From: Asanoa siamensis
Lineage (GTDB): Bacteria; Actinomycetota; Actinomycetes; Mycobacteriales; Micromonosporaceae
Assembly: GCF_016862555.1 (NCBI RefSeq)
Contig: NZ_BONE01000029.1
Location: 31,833-95,832 of the forward strand
DNA: 64,000 bases
Direction of reading: 5' to 3'
The notes beneath the pieces are model-generated. The model was not told the DNA's origin. It searched no databases and worked only from the letters and a program-made list of their open reading frames with translations. A program made the translations under genes and the position numbers. Shown one piece after another: positions 25,866-34,600 of this stretch (position 1 is the stretch's first letter; each line of letters opens with the position of its first letter).

Positions 25866-28403
25866 TTACTGGTTCGCCGGCGCGAGGTAGAACCCCGCCT
25901 GGTCGACGAGCACGTGCGCCGTGCCCTTGCCGCCGTTGTAGACCAGGAACGAGTCCTCGCCCAGGCCGACGGTCACCAGGCTCGCGGCGGTCTGCCCGGC
26001 GTTGAAGTTGAGCACGGACTGGGTCGGGCGGTCCTGCCCGTACGGATAGACGGTGAGATAGCCGCTGCGCGCCGCCTCGGTCACCGTCAGGTTCGCCACG
26101 ACGGCTGTCCGCGGACCGCACCCGGTCGTGCCGCACTCGCTCCTGTCGACGAAGACCCGCACCGTCTGCCCGGGACCGACCGGCGTGGCCGTCCGGGTGT
26201 CGACCAGCCGGCTCGGCGCGGTCGGCAGATAGGTGTCGCGGTCGCCGGGCGCGAAGGCCCCGGCCAGGTCGGCGATCAGGTGCACCGTGCCCTTGCCCGT
26301 GTGCGCGAACGCGACCTTCCCGTCCACCACCGGCGCGATCACCATGTTGTTCACCGTCTGCCCGGCGACGAAGTTCACGTTGGACGCGGTCGGCACGTCG
26401 GCGCCGGGCGGGTAGGCCGTGAACAGGCCACCGTTGGTCGCGCCCGTGACGGTCAGGTTGAGCACGGCTGCCGTGGCGCCCGCCGGCAACCGCGACGAGA
26501 GGTCCACAGTGACCCTCCCCTGAGGACCGATCGCCGACGTGGAGCGGGTGTCGAGCACCCGGGCCGGCGTTCCGGCTGTCAGACCGTCGCCGGAGTTCCC
26601 GTAGTAGCCGGCCAGGTCCGCGATCACGTGGGTGGTGCCGCGACCGCCGTTGCGGACGCGTACCTTGCCGTTCACCACCTTCACGGTGACCAGGTTCGCG
26701 ATGGTCTGCCCGGCGGCGTAGTTGAGGTTCGACGCGGTCGGCTCGGCCTCGCCGCCGGCGGGGTAGACCTTCAGGTAACCGGAGGTCGACGGTTCGGTCG
26801 CGGTGACGTTGAGGACGACGGCGCTCGCACCGGCGGCGGCCGCCGGCAGGGCGAACTCGATCTCCGCGTTTTGCCCCACCGGGCCGAGCGCCGGCCGGGT
26901 GTCCAGCACCCGCTGCGGCGTCACGGAGGTGTACGAGGCACCCAGCACGAGGCACCGGGACTGCTCGCCGGACGGCAGATAGCCGCGGAATCCCCCGAGG
27001 TCGAACCGCACGTCGACGCAGCCCACGCCGGCGCGGTCATGGGTGAGCCGGGCGCTGCCCGTGCGGTTGACGATCGCCTGCTTGCCGTCGGTCGCGAAGC
27101 TGAAGGTCCCGGCCGGGCCGTTCATCGTCCAGGGGAACGTCAACGTCGCGGTGGTGACCGTCTCCAGCGAGCCGCCCCCGGCCGCGCGCTCGATCGTGGA
27201 CGTGAAGGTCGGCGTCGGCAGGAGTTCGATCGCGCCCCGGTCCACGTACCCGCCGCCGCTGTTGGGGGTGTCGGGCTTGTCGGCGCGCCCGTTGCCGTGC
27301 AGGTCCACAGGCTGTATCCCGGGCGCGGTGGCCAGCGCCGAGTCGATGGCGGGTGACGGGCCGACAGGGACCGAACTGGCCGGCGAACCGTGGGGGCCCA
27401 CGACCCAGGGATCCGCCGCGATGTCGTGGGCGCCTCGCCCGGTGGTCGCGTGGAAGGTGGCCTGGTCCGGGTAGGTGGTGCCGTCCCACACGTAGGGCGC
27501 ACCGTAGGTCGGGTCGAGCAGGTTGTAGTCGATCTCGCTGTCGGTGGTCGCGGCGCCCGTGACGGTCAACGCCGTCAACGTCGCCGGATCGGGGAACGGC
27601 CGCTCGGCGCACGGGTTTTCGGGCAGAACCGTAGCGGGGTACAACTTCGTGCCCAGGACCGAGTTGTAGAGCTTGAACCCGCCGGACGCACCACTGACCT
27701 CGAGGGCGTCGCGGCAGTCGCCCAGGACGGTGTTGTTGGTGATCGTGGTCCGCGGCGCGTCGACGACGCTGACTCCCGGACCGAACGCCCCGGCGGGGTC
27801 GCTCCGCCATACCTGCACGCTGGTGCCGGTGAGCAGCGTGTCGGTGGCGCCGGGACCGATCGCGAACGCCGGTGCGCCGCTACCGAAACCGGTCATCCCG
27901 CTGATCGTCACGCGGTGTGAGCCGTCCTTGATCTGGAGACCGGGGACCCGGCCCGCGCTGATGGCGCCGTTCCTGATCGTCACGTCACCCGAGTTCTCGA
28001 CCAGCACGGCGGGGCCGCTCTGCAACGCCTGCCCGATGCCGAACCCCTCGATGACGACGTCGTGGACGCCGGAGAGCCGGAAGCCGGGTCGGACGTAGGT
28101 GCGGCTCTGGGGTCCGCTGTATCCGGAGAAGGTGACGGGCTTGCCGGGCTCCCCGGACGGCACGACGACCGACTCGTTGTACGAGCCTTGGTCGACCGCG
28201 ACCGTCTGCCCCGGCCGGACGACCTTGGCGGCATCGTTGATCTCGCAGAAGGGGCGACTGTGGGTGCCTTCCTCGGCACCGCGCACACAGCGCTCCTGGG
28301 CGACGTAGAGGGTCGAATCGGCGGCGCTCCCGCCGGTCACCGACAGTCCCGTCGCCGTCAACACGCCGACGCTCACCAGTGCCAGACCGCGCCCAACGCG
28401 CAT
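25866..28403 (-). CDS. Array member 1: first gene of the array; secreted beta-helix protein with three LDTR modules
   Basis: 845 residues from the ATG at 28403. This start is favoured because MRVGRGLALVSVGVL is conserved among the sisters, a GGGGG ribosome site lies 10 bases upstream, and a longer reading would pass through the promoter and brxHI. Signal peptide about 1-28 (TGGSAAD). Entry box CVRGAEEGTHSRPFC, beta-helix about 30-395, PKD-like segment with PWTMNGPAGTFSF. LDTR modules: DTRPALGPVGQNAE, DTRSTSAIGPQG and VDTRTATPVGPGQ; CGTTGC in the third. It lies directly downstream of the BREX operon on the same strand, so read-through from brxHI is possible. Confidence 0.9.
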   Translation of the reverse strand: MRVGRGLALVSVGVLTATGLSVTGGSAADSTLYVAQERCVRGAEEGTHSRPFCEINDAAKVVRPGQTVAVDQGSYNESVVVPSGEPGKPVTFSGYSGPQSRTYVRPGFRLSGVHDVVIEGFGIGQALQSGPAVLVENSGDVTIRNGAISAGRVPGLQIKDGSHRVTISGMTGFGSGAPAFAIGPGATDTLLTGTSVQVWRSDPAGAFGPGVSVVDAPRTTITNNTVLGDCRDALEVSGASGGFKLYNSVLGTKLYPATVLPENPCAERPFPDPATLTALTVTGAATTDSEIDYNLLDPTYGAPYVWDGTTYPDQATFHATTGRGAHDIAADPWVVGPHGSPASSVPVGPSPAIDSALATAPGIQPVDLHGNGRADKPDTPNSGGGYVDRGAIELLPTPTFTSTIERAAGGGSLETVTTATLTFPWTMNGPAGTFSFATDGKQAIVNRTGSARLTHDRAGVGCVDVRFDLGGFRGYLPSGEQSRCLVLGASYTSVTPQRVLDTRPALGPVGQNAEIEFALPAAAAGASAVVLNVTATEPSTSGYLKVYPAGGEAEPTASNLNYAAGQTIANLVTVKVVNGKVRVRNGGRGTTHVIADLAGYYGNSGDGLTAGTPARVLDTRSTSAIGPQGRVTVDLSSRLPAGATAAVLNLTVTGATNGGLFTAYPPGADVPTASNVNFVAGQTVNNMVIAPVVDGKVAFAHTGKGTVHLIADLAGAFAPGDRDTYLPTAPSRLVDTRTATPVGPGQTVRVFVDRSECGTTGCGPRTAVVANLTVTEAARSGYLTVYPYGQDRPTQSVLNFNAGQTAASLVTVGLGEDSFLVYNGGKGTAHVLVDQAGFYLAPANQ

Positions 28404-28480
28404 CTCGCGTACACCCCCGTGGTCAAGATGATCACGGGGGAGCGTAGCGAACGGATCGGCCAAGCCCAATGGCCGAACGG
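28404..28480 (-). promoter_or_regulatory. Array promoter P1 with two inverted repeats
   Basis: Minus strand: TTGGGC (28464-28469), a 17-base spacer, TACGCT (28441-28446). The -35 is embedded in the inverted repeat GGCCA-7-TGGCC (28458-28474). A second, perfect 8-bp inverted repeat, CCCCCGTG (28414-28421) and CACGGGGG (28433-28440), lies around the expected transcription start with an 11-base centre containing TGATCA-type sequence. Ten bases after GGGGG comes the ATG of array member 1. Both palindromes look like operator sites; the second could also form a 5'-leader hairpin over the ribosome site. Confidence 0.7.
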
Positions 28481-28498
28481 ATGGATCAGAGGCCGCCG
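28481..28498. repeat. 18-bp direct repeat, left copy (candidate att site)
   Basis: ATGGATCAGAGGCCGCCG occurs here over the last codons (GGL-stop) of brxHI and again at 46013-46030 over the last codons (GGL-stop) of ccsB. Beyond the 18 identical bases the two flanks stay similar for about 13 more bases (GAGTTGAGGC against GAGTGGAGGC). The position at two gene ends that flank the BREX operon is what an integration core duplicated on insertion would look like. Confidence 0.6.
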
Positions 28499-30603
28499 AT
28501 GGAGTTGAGGCTTGAGAAGCGGGTCGGCTCGGCAAGCACGGCACTGGCTCCTTCCAGATCGGCAAGCCGCGCAGCAAGTGTTGCCTGCGCGAGCCGCATC
28601 GGGAGCGCAACACCGAACTTAAGGCCGTGCAGAGCTCGCGGCGCGACCTCTGGCAAGCAGAGGCGCTCGGCAGCGTCGGCGGTGAGCGCGCGCCACTCGG
28701 CCGAAACCACGTCGGATCGCAATCGAATGGCAAAGTCGTCGAATCGTTGTATCGGGTCCACAACCTCGGTCAGCGTCGCTGCGAGCGTCGCGTTCGCCCG
28801 GTACCCCGCAAAGGTCCACCACCGAAGGTCATGACGGTCGCGGACAGCAAGCGAGCCGCCGGGATGCACTTGATGACGGCGCTCGTCGCGCTCCTGTCCG
28901 AGGCGGTCGATAGCCCTACCAGTAAGGCTTACCGGCGGATCGGCTCCGAGCAACACCGAACGCATCTCCCGAGCCAGTTCGAAGCCGAGTCCCCCTACGC
29001 CCCAGCCGAGCCAGCGGGCGCGACCACCACCGTCCGCGACCTCGACGAAGCACCGCCGCCGTCGCCAGTCGATGTAGGTAACACGCCAGCTCCGGCCGGC
29101 GAGGAGTAGTCGTCGGTCCCCTTTGACCTCCTCGACGAGCAGCGTGGGATCAATCCGCCCCACCTCGTTGCGACCTGCGAAAACCGTGAACTCGGGCGGA
29201 CCAGTGAAGACGGCCGTGAGTTCCATGAAATGTCTCCGGCCGAAGCGGCGCTCCGCCTCGGGCCCGATGAACACCAGGCCGCTGTCCTCGCTGACGAACT
29301 TCTCATCGAGCAGATGCCGCATGATGACGTCGGTGTTGGTGCCGAATGCCGGCAGACCGTTCCACGATTTCGGCCATTCCCGGTCGCCGATTCGGTTTTC
29401 CTGCAGGCACAGGGCGAGCAGCTGTTGGGCAACGATGTGCCGAGGTTCCGGCGGTGGGACTACCGGCTCAACCCAGCCCTTGCCCCACAGCGACAGCAGT
29501 GCGGCGGCCTTGATCAGCGTTTCACCCGTCAGGGTCAAGAAGAGGCAGTTACGGGTGGTGCCGGACCGCCGGCCGGTCCGGCCCAGTCTCTGAAGGAACG
29601 AAGCGACCGTCGACGGCGCGTCTATTTGGATCACACGGTCGAGGTCTCCGACGTCGATTCCGAGCTCGAGGGTGCTGGTCGACACGATCACGCAATCCCG
29701 AGCCTCGGCAAACGCCTGCTCCGAGCGGCGGCGTTCTTCGGCCGAAAGGGAAGCATGGGAAAGGAAGGCGGTCACACCTTCGTCGCGAAGCAGCGCGCCC
29801 AGCTCCTCCACGGTCTGGCGGGACTCGCAGAACACGAGGCGCTTCTCACCAGCGTGCAGCGCGGCAATAACCTTCGCGGCGTTGCCGAGCGAACCCACGA
29901 AGTCCAGCTCCACATTGCCGGACGGCACGGATGTGCCTGCGACTGCGATTTCCGGAGCGACGACCCGTCGCGGTCGGCGCTTGACGTTGGCCCCTTGGAG
30001 CCAATCGAGCAGCTGCTCGGGATTGCCGACCGTCGCTGACAATCCGACCCGCTGGATCGGACTTCCGGTGAGCGTAGCAAGCCTTTCGAGCACCGCGAGG
30101 AGGTGCCAACCGCGGTCGTCGCCAGCGAACGCGTGCACCTCGTCGACAACCACCGCCCGAAGCCCGGAAAAGAACTGCTTGTGGTCGACCTTGGTGCTGA
30201 CGAGCATCGACTCAAGGGACTCCGGCGTCGTAAGAATGATATCTGGCCGGTCTGCCAGGACCGACCGACGGTCGCTCGCACCCACATCCCCGTGCCACAG
30301 CGCCGCCTTGCGACCGAGCCATCCCGCGTAAGACGTGATGCGCGGATGCAGGTTGTTCAGCAAGGCTCGCAGCGGACACACATAGAGGACCGAAGGTCCG
30401 CTCCACCCCTCGTTCGCCATCCGGGACAGCAGGGGAAACACCGCTGCTTCCGTCTTACCGCCTGCAGTCGGTGCGACCAGGACGGTGTCCTCACCTGCCA
30501 GCAGCGGACCGATCGCCGCTCGTTGCAGCGGGCGAAGGTCATGCCAGCCCAGGCTGTTGACGACGTGGTGCACGACGACGGGATGGAGGTCGTCCATGGT
30601 CAC
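28486..30603 (-). CDS. brxHI: BREX helicase BrxHI (Lhr-like DEAD/DEAH-box)
   Basis: 705 residues. An ATP-binding motif APTAGGKT is at 44-51, a DEVH box at 154-157, TTPES between them, and a second RecA-like domain has LVFCESRQT and the QRLGRTGRRSG motif VI. The C-terminal 250 residues are the beta-rich accessory part usual for Lhr-like helicases. This is the last gene of the operon, which is its place in type 2 BREX loci. The likely start is the GTG at 30603, which overlaps the brxD stop (GTGA); an ATG lies two codons later. Its last codons (GGL-stop) lie in the 18-bp repeat shared with ccsB. It is known only as a BREX component; its DNA substrate during phage exclusion is not established. 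Confidence 0.9.
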   Translation of the reverse strand: MTMDDLHPVVVHHVVNSLGWHDLRPLQRAAIGPLLAGEDTVLVAPTAGGKTEAAVFPLLSRMANEGWSGPSVLYVCPLRALLNNLHPRITSYAGWLGRKAALWHGDVGASDRRSVLADRPDIILTTPESLESMLVSTKVDHKQFFSGLRAVVVDEVHAFAGDDRGWHLLAVLERLATLTGSPIQRVGLSATVGNPEQLLDWLQGANVKRRPRRVVAPEIAVAGTSVPSGNVELDFVGSLGNAAKVIAALHAGEKRLVFCESRQTVEELGALLRDEGVTAFLSHASLSAEERRRSEQAFAEARDCVIVSTSTLELGIDVGDLDRVIQIDAPSTVASFLQRLGRTGRRSGTTRNCLFLTLTGETLIKAAALLSLWGKGWVEPVVPPPEPRHIVAQQLLALCLQENRIGDREWPKSWNGLPAFGTNTDVIMRHLLDEKFVSEDSGLVFIGPEAERRFGRRHFMELTAVFTGPPEFTVFAGRNEVGRIDPTLLVEEVKGDRRLLLAGRSWRVTYIDWRRRRCFVEVADGGGRARWLGWGVGGLGFELAREMRSVLLGADPPVSLTGRAIDRLGQERDERRHQVHPGGSLAVRDRHDLRWWTFAGYRANATLAATLTEVVDPIQRFDDFAIRLRSDVVSAEWRALTADAAERLCLPEVAPRALHGLKFGVALPMRLAQATLAARLADLEGASAVLAEPTRFSSLNSIGGL

Positions 30604-31901
30604 ATCTGCAGTCGGATCTCGTCGGCCGAGGTGGCGGCGTTCCGCTCCACCTCGGACAGCTCGTCGGATCGCACGGTCAACTGATAGTGCTGCCGCGGGT
30701 CGAAGTCGTCAAACTGATCCACACGGTCGAGAACATCAGCCACCAGCTTCTTCAGGAACACGCGGGGAGCAACCCCGACCTTGCCGCCGAGACGGCCGGT
30801 GACCGCCCGCGCCAGCTCACGCACGTATACGTCGTCGACGCTGGCGACGCGCGGCGAGCCGTAGAGGTCGCGGACTTTCATTCCGAGCTCGACCAGCCGT
30901 TCGATGTCGAAGCCCGGCAGCCGGATCTGCGTGGCACGCGGGTTGTCCCATCGTGCATCTGACCCGAAGTCAGTTGCGAGGCGCTGTGCGAGCGGCGCCA
31001 GACGTTGCGCTCCTTGCGGACCATCGAAGAACGCGGGCGTGCCCGTGATCACGAGGAAGAGCCCAGGGAACCGCCCCGCGTAGATGTCGTCAACGAACTG
31101 CCTCAAGGCGTTCAACGCCTTGTCCCGCGCATCGCTGCGGACTCGTTGCAGGGTCTCGACTTCGTCGAGAACAAGCAGGAGGCCAGGATTGCCGCTGTCG
31201 CGCAGCACGGTGAGCAGACCCTGGAGGAAGTTCAACGCGCCGAAGTGGTCGAGGTCGCCCTTTACCCCCGCGGCGCGGCGAGCGGACGCCGCGACGTGGG
31301 GCTGCCCGCCAAGCCAGGCGGCGAGTCCGCTGGCCGTCGCCTGATCGGCTTCGGCCGTCGCCGTCCGATAACCACGCAGACCGGCCGCGAACGCTGGCGT
31401 GCTGCGGGAAATGTCTGTGAGCCGTTGCTCCATCAGGTCGCCGACTGCCTGGTCGAGGGCTGGTCCATCGTCCTCGGCGACCGCGCCGCCGGCTAGCACG
31501 TCCTCCTCGAGAGCGAAGATCCATCCGTCCAACACGGGGCGCAGGGCGCTCGGCGCAAACTGCTCTGTGGTGAGGTGGTCGGTCATTCGGCGGTAGACGG
31601 TTTCCATTCGGTGCAGCGGTGTCTCGAGTTCGGAGATCTGCACCTCTGATGTCGCGAAGCCGTGCCGCTTGGCGCGCTCGGCAAGCCAACGAGTGAAGAA
31701 GGTCTTTCCGGCGCCGTACTCGCCACGGACCGCTTTGAAGACGCTGCCGCCACCCGCAACCCGACTGAGCTCGTCGTCAGTCGCGGCGACGAAGCGTTCA
31801 AGGCCCACCGCGAGTGCATCGAGCCCGTTCGTCGGAACAACGCCACGGCGTAGGGCGTCGATGATCTCGCGACGGCGGCGTGCGGAAACCTCGCCGGTCA
31901 T
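30600..31901 (-). CDS. brxD: BREX ATP-binding protein BrxD
   Basis: 433 residues, an AAA/STAND-like P-loop protein of the DUF2791/BrxD family. Walker A GEYGAGKT is at 60-67, and Walker B LLLVLDEVETLQR near 240. The opening RRREIIDALRRGVVPTNGLDA is typical. The ATG overlaps the pglZ stop by 4 nt (ATGA), so the two are co-translated. In type 2 BREX loci brxD sits between pglZ and brxHI exactly as here. It is required for, or associated with, exclusion of phage DNA replication; the mechanism is not known. Confidence 0.92.
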   Translation of the reverse strand: MTGEVSARRRREIIDALRRGVVPTNGLDALAVGLERFVAATDDELSRVAGGGSVFKAVRGEYGAGKTFFTRWLAERAKRHGFATSEVQISELETPLHRMETVYRRMTDHLTTEQFAPSALRPVLDGWIFALEEDVLAGGAVAEDDGPALDQAVGDLMEQRLTDISRSTPAFAAGLRGYRTATAEADQATASGLAAWLGGQPHVAASARRAAGVKGDLDHFGALNFLQGLLTVLRDSGNPGLLLVLDEVETLQRVRSDARDKALNALRQFVDDIYAGRFPGLFLVITGTPAFFDGPQGAQRLAPLAQRLATDFGSDARWDNPRATQIRLPGFDIERLVELGMKVRDLYGSPRVASVDDVYVRELARAVTGRLGGKVGVAPRVFLKKLVADVLDRVDQFDDFDPRQHYQLTVRSDELSEVERNAATSADEIRLQM

Positions 31902-34600
31902 GCCGGATCCAGCCCGAACTGCTCGCGTAGCAGACCGACGTCCAGGATGACGGTCTGCCCATCCACGTCGAGCCGCAGCACCGGATAGCCCTCGACCTGC
32001 AGCACCCGCTGCAACGCCGTCACCGACTGGGTGATGCGATGCGCTGGGACTCCAGCTCGAGAGGCGAGGTTGTCCAATCGGCTGCGTCCCTGCGCGGACA
32101 CAAGGACTCGCAGCATGGCTCGCGCCCGCTGGTCGGGCAAGACACCGCGGCCTTGGCTGCGCTGCTGGTAAGTCTCGCTGTCGAGCAGGGCGGCAATGAG
32201 CCGGTCAGCGTCCGTGGGTGGTTCAGGTGCGGCCGGCGCGGTCACCGGTGCTGGGGTGGCGTCAAACAGTGTTTCGGTCTGCGGGGCCGGAGCCTGTCGT
32301 TGAGTTCGCGGGCGCCCTAGCGCTTTATCGGGTACGACCGCGCTTTCGGTCGCGCCGTCGTCCGCCGGCCACCACCACGCCGGACTGGGGACCGGCGCCC
32401 CCGCCCAACCAGGAACGGCGGTCTCGTCGCCAGCGCCGAACACCAGCAACGGAATGACGGCCTCGGCGGCCGACGCGCCACCGTGATAGCCGGCTTTCCG
32501 CGGGCCGTAGCGGATCTCCTCGCGCCAGGGCAGCACGACCTCGCCGTTTGCTTTGGCGACACGGGGCCCCCGCACGACAACCTCGCCCTCGCCGGCTGGC
32601 CGGTCGTGCGGACGCCACCGATTTTCGCTCGCCGCGCTCGGCCGCTGGGTGGCCTCCGGGCCCCGGTCGACCACGTGGCCGTGGTCGGAAACCACGACCA
32701 CCACGTGATCAGACGCCAGCGTGAGCAGATCCCGCACCGACTGGATCGTCTCGGTGTCCCAGACGGTCGTGCCTGGGTCGCTGCGGTCGAGAGCGTCGTC
32801 GATCGTGTTGACCACCGCGGCGACCAGCGGCACTCCCGGGTCTTCGAGCGCACCGGTCACCTCGGTGTCCAAGGCGACACCAGCACCCGCCCGGAGACGC
32901 GCTTTGTGGAGCAGGACGCCCTGGGGGAACCGCGCCGCGAACGCGGCCAGCTCTTCCTTCTGCTGCCCGGTAGCGATGTGACCGGTGAACAGTGAGCAGC
33001 GGCTGACCTCGGTGATAGTGGGCAGCGCAGCCAGCACGCCGACGCGCTCACCACCGTCCGGAGTGAGCTCGAACCACGGTCCCGTGCGGCCCATCGACTC
33101 CGCGAGCTCGGTCGCGGCGGCGACACCCATTCCGTCGAGAACCAGTAGGAGCACCCGCCGGCCATGCGCCAGGATCGGGTCGACGACACGGTCGAGAACG
33201 TCTTCGACCCTGATCAACGCACCGGGTGGCGAGTCGTGCTCTGTCGCCTCGGCGAGCAGGGTCGCGAACCGCTGGTCGTGCCTAGCCCGCCGGGCGTCGA
33301 CCGCTCGGTGCAGCAGGTGGTACGCCTCAGCCACGACCGGATCGGTGTCGCCGGCGAACACGTCGAGCCGCGCACGGTCGACATATCCGTCGACCCGGCT
33401 CTGCCGCAGCACCGCGTCGTACAGTGTCGCGGGCTCCGGACCGTCATCCGTGGCGAGCCAGCGCAGCAGCCGAACCGCCATCCGTGCGGTCTCAAGCCGT
33501 CTGGCATCGGCGCCACGGTGCGCCTCGGCATTCGCAAGCGCACGCTCCGCGGCCGTTACCATCCCGTGGTCGGGCTTCCCTGGACCGGCAGCACCGAGGC
33601 GCACGGCCGCGGCGACCGCCCGGAGCCGCTGGATGAAACCGGTCGGCAGCACGTCGCTCCCGCCGAGCAGTTCCGTCGCGTCTATTCGCTTAGCAATCTC
33701 CTCCGCACGCGCGAGGTAACCGCGCGCGTCCCGGCGGCCGTCCCGGTCGTTGGTGCTCGCCCGCCCGACCGACGCGAGGGCCAGCGTGTGCAGGGCTTCG
33801 GCCTCTTCCACCCGCAGCCGCACGCCTCCGAACCACGGCTCGAGGCGGGTCTGTGCGACAGCGACCGCGGTGGCCCGCGGGCCTCCAGACGGTGCAGGCC
33901 ACAGTGCTCCGGCGAGCAACCCGAGGGGTACGGCGTCCGTGCCGTTGCCGGATCGGACCGCCGCCATGATGGCCGCGGCACCGGCGCCGCCGACCTCCGA
34001 CAGGTAGCCGAGGATGCCGTCCAGGATCGGGCCGGGTCGTTGCGTCGCGCGCAACACCGCGGCGGCATCCGTGGTCCAGTCCATTAGCCCCGCACCGTCG
34101 AGCTGCTCCCGGTCGATGCCGAGCGCCTCGGTCACGAGGCTTGCCAGCGCGTGGTCGCGGGTCAGCACCTTGCCCGGCGCGACTGGCCAACCGACGGCCG
34201 GCGTGAGGTCGATCAGCGCGTCGACGACCCACCTGCCCTCGCGGGTCAGCATGGGATCCAATTGGGTCGCGCCGAAAAGGTCGCCGGCGATCTCCCACGG
34301 GTCGACGCGGCGCACGGTGTGCTTACTGACGTATGCGAGCAGTCCTTCGCCGAGTTGGGCGTCGTTGAGCTCCGTCAGCAGCACGAGGCGTTCGTCGTCC
34401 CGGCGCTCCTCGATCGCCGTCCACGCGGCGAGCGGCGTCGGACACGGCACCACGCGGGCGCTCAGCGAGCCCACCGCCAGCACCGGATCGTGCGTCCAGG
34501 CCGCTTGGGAACGCAGGGCGATCGCGGGGGCGTCGTCCTTGTCCTCGGCGAGCCAGGCCTCGACCTTGCGACGGATCGCGGCCGGCTGCACTGCCGTCAC
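31898..34600 (-). CDS. pglZ: BREX alkaline-phosphatase-superfamily protein PglZ
   Basis: About 900 residues. The PglZ domain is marked by LLLVLDGMGVAA near residue 486 and VVVSDHGHVVDRG near residue 638, which supply the metal-binding Asp and His residues of the alkaline-phosphatase fold. The start is taken at the GTG at 34600 (VTAVQPAAIRRK), which overlaps the pglY stop as GTGA and follows GGGAGG; a GTG at 34612 lies on the ribosome site itself and is less likely. In Streptomyces PglZ is essential for Pgl resistance and counteracts the toxicity of PglX (family knowledge). The residues 745-780 region is Ala/Pro-rich and looks like a linker to a C-terminal wing-like domain. Confidence 0.9.
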   Translation of the reverse strand: MTAVQPAAIRRKVEAWLAEDKDDAPAIALRSQAAWTHDPVLAVGSLSARVVPCPTPLAAWTAIEERRDDERLVLLTELNDAQLGEGLLAYVSKHTVRRVDPWEIAGDLFGATQLDPMLTREGRWVVDALIDLTPAVGWPVAPGKVLTRDHALASLVTEALGIDREQLDGAGLMDWTTDAAAVLRATQRPGPILDGILGYLSEVGGAGAAAIMAAVRSGNGTDAVPLGLLAGALWPAPSGGPRATAVAVAQTRLEPWFGGVRLRVEEAEALHTLALASVGRASTNDRDGRRDARGYLARAEEIAKRIDATELLGGSDVLPTGFIQRLRAVAAAVRLGAAGPGKPDHGMVTAAERALANAEAHRGADARRLETARMAVRLLRWLATDDGPEPATLYDAVLRQSRVDGYVDRARLDVFAGDTDPVVAEAYHLLHRAVDARRARHDQRFATLLAEATEHDSPPGALIRVEDVLDRVVDPILAHGRRVLLLVLDGMGVAAATELAESMGRTGPWFELTPDGGERVGVLAALPTITEVSRCSLFTGHIATGQQKEELAAFAARFPQGVLLHKARLRAGAGVALDTEVTGALEDPGVPLVAAVVNTIDDALDRSDPGTTVWDTETIQSVRDLLTLASDHVVVVVSDHGHVVDRGPEATQRPSAASENRWRPHDRPAGEGEVVVRGPRVAKANGEVVLPWREEIRYGPRKAGYHGGASAAEAVIPLLVFGAGDETAVPGWAGAPVPSPAWWWPADDGATESAVVPDKALGRPRTQRQAPAPQTETLFDATPAPVTAPAAPEPPTDADRLIAALLDSETYQQRSQGRGVLPDQRARAMLRVLVSAQGRSRLDNLASRAGVPAHRITQSVTALQRVLQVEGYPVLRLDVDGQTVILDVGLLREQFGLDPA

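Larger units (their letters stand above)
2690..28403 (-). repeat. Ten-copy tandem array of paralogous exported beta-helix/LDTR genes
   Basis: Ten head-to-tail genes of about 2.5 kb, all on the minus strand, occupy 25.7 kb with almost no spacer. All share the same order of segments: signal peptide, a DG...RPYC box, VVVPSGEPGKPITF, HDVVIDGF, TNNT(I/V)VTDC, SPAIDS...DLRG...VDRGA(V/I)E, a PKD/Ig-like segment, and three LDTR modules. Separations are 1 nt (two junctions), 16, 28 and 41 nt, two 74-82 nt gaps that carry promoters, and two damaged junctions. Protein-level divergence is spread along the length, so this is an old expanded family and not a recent amplification of one gene, although long nearly identical stretches could recombine. 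Confidence 0.95.

Noticed and set aside
2690..28403. Array proteins as phage tail spikes or prophage genes
   Set aside because: They have Sec-type signal peptides and no phage structural, lysis or integrase genes nearby.
2690..28403. Sortase or cell-wall anchoring of the array proteins
   Set aside because: No LPXTG-like motif, terminal membrane helix or known wall-binding repeat was found; they end at GFYL plus a few residues.
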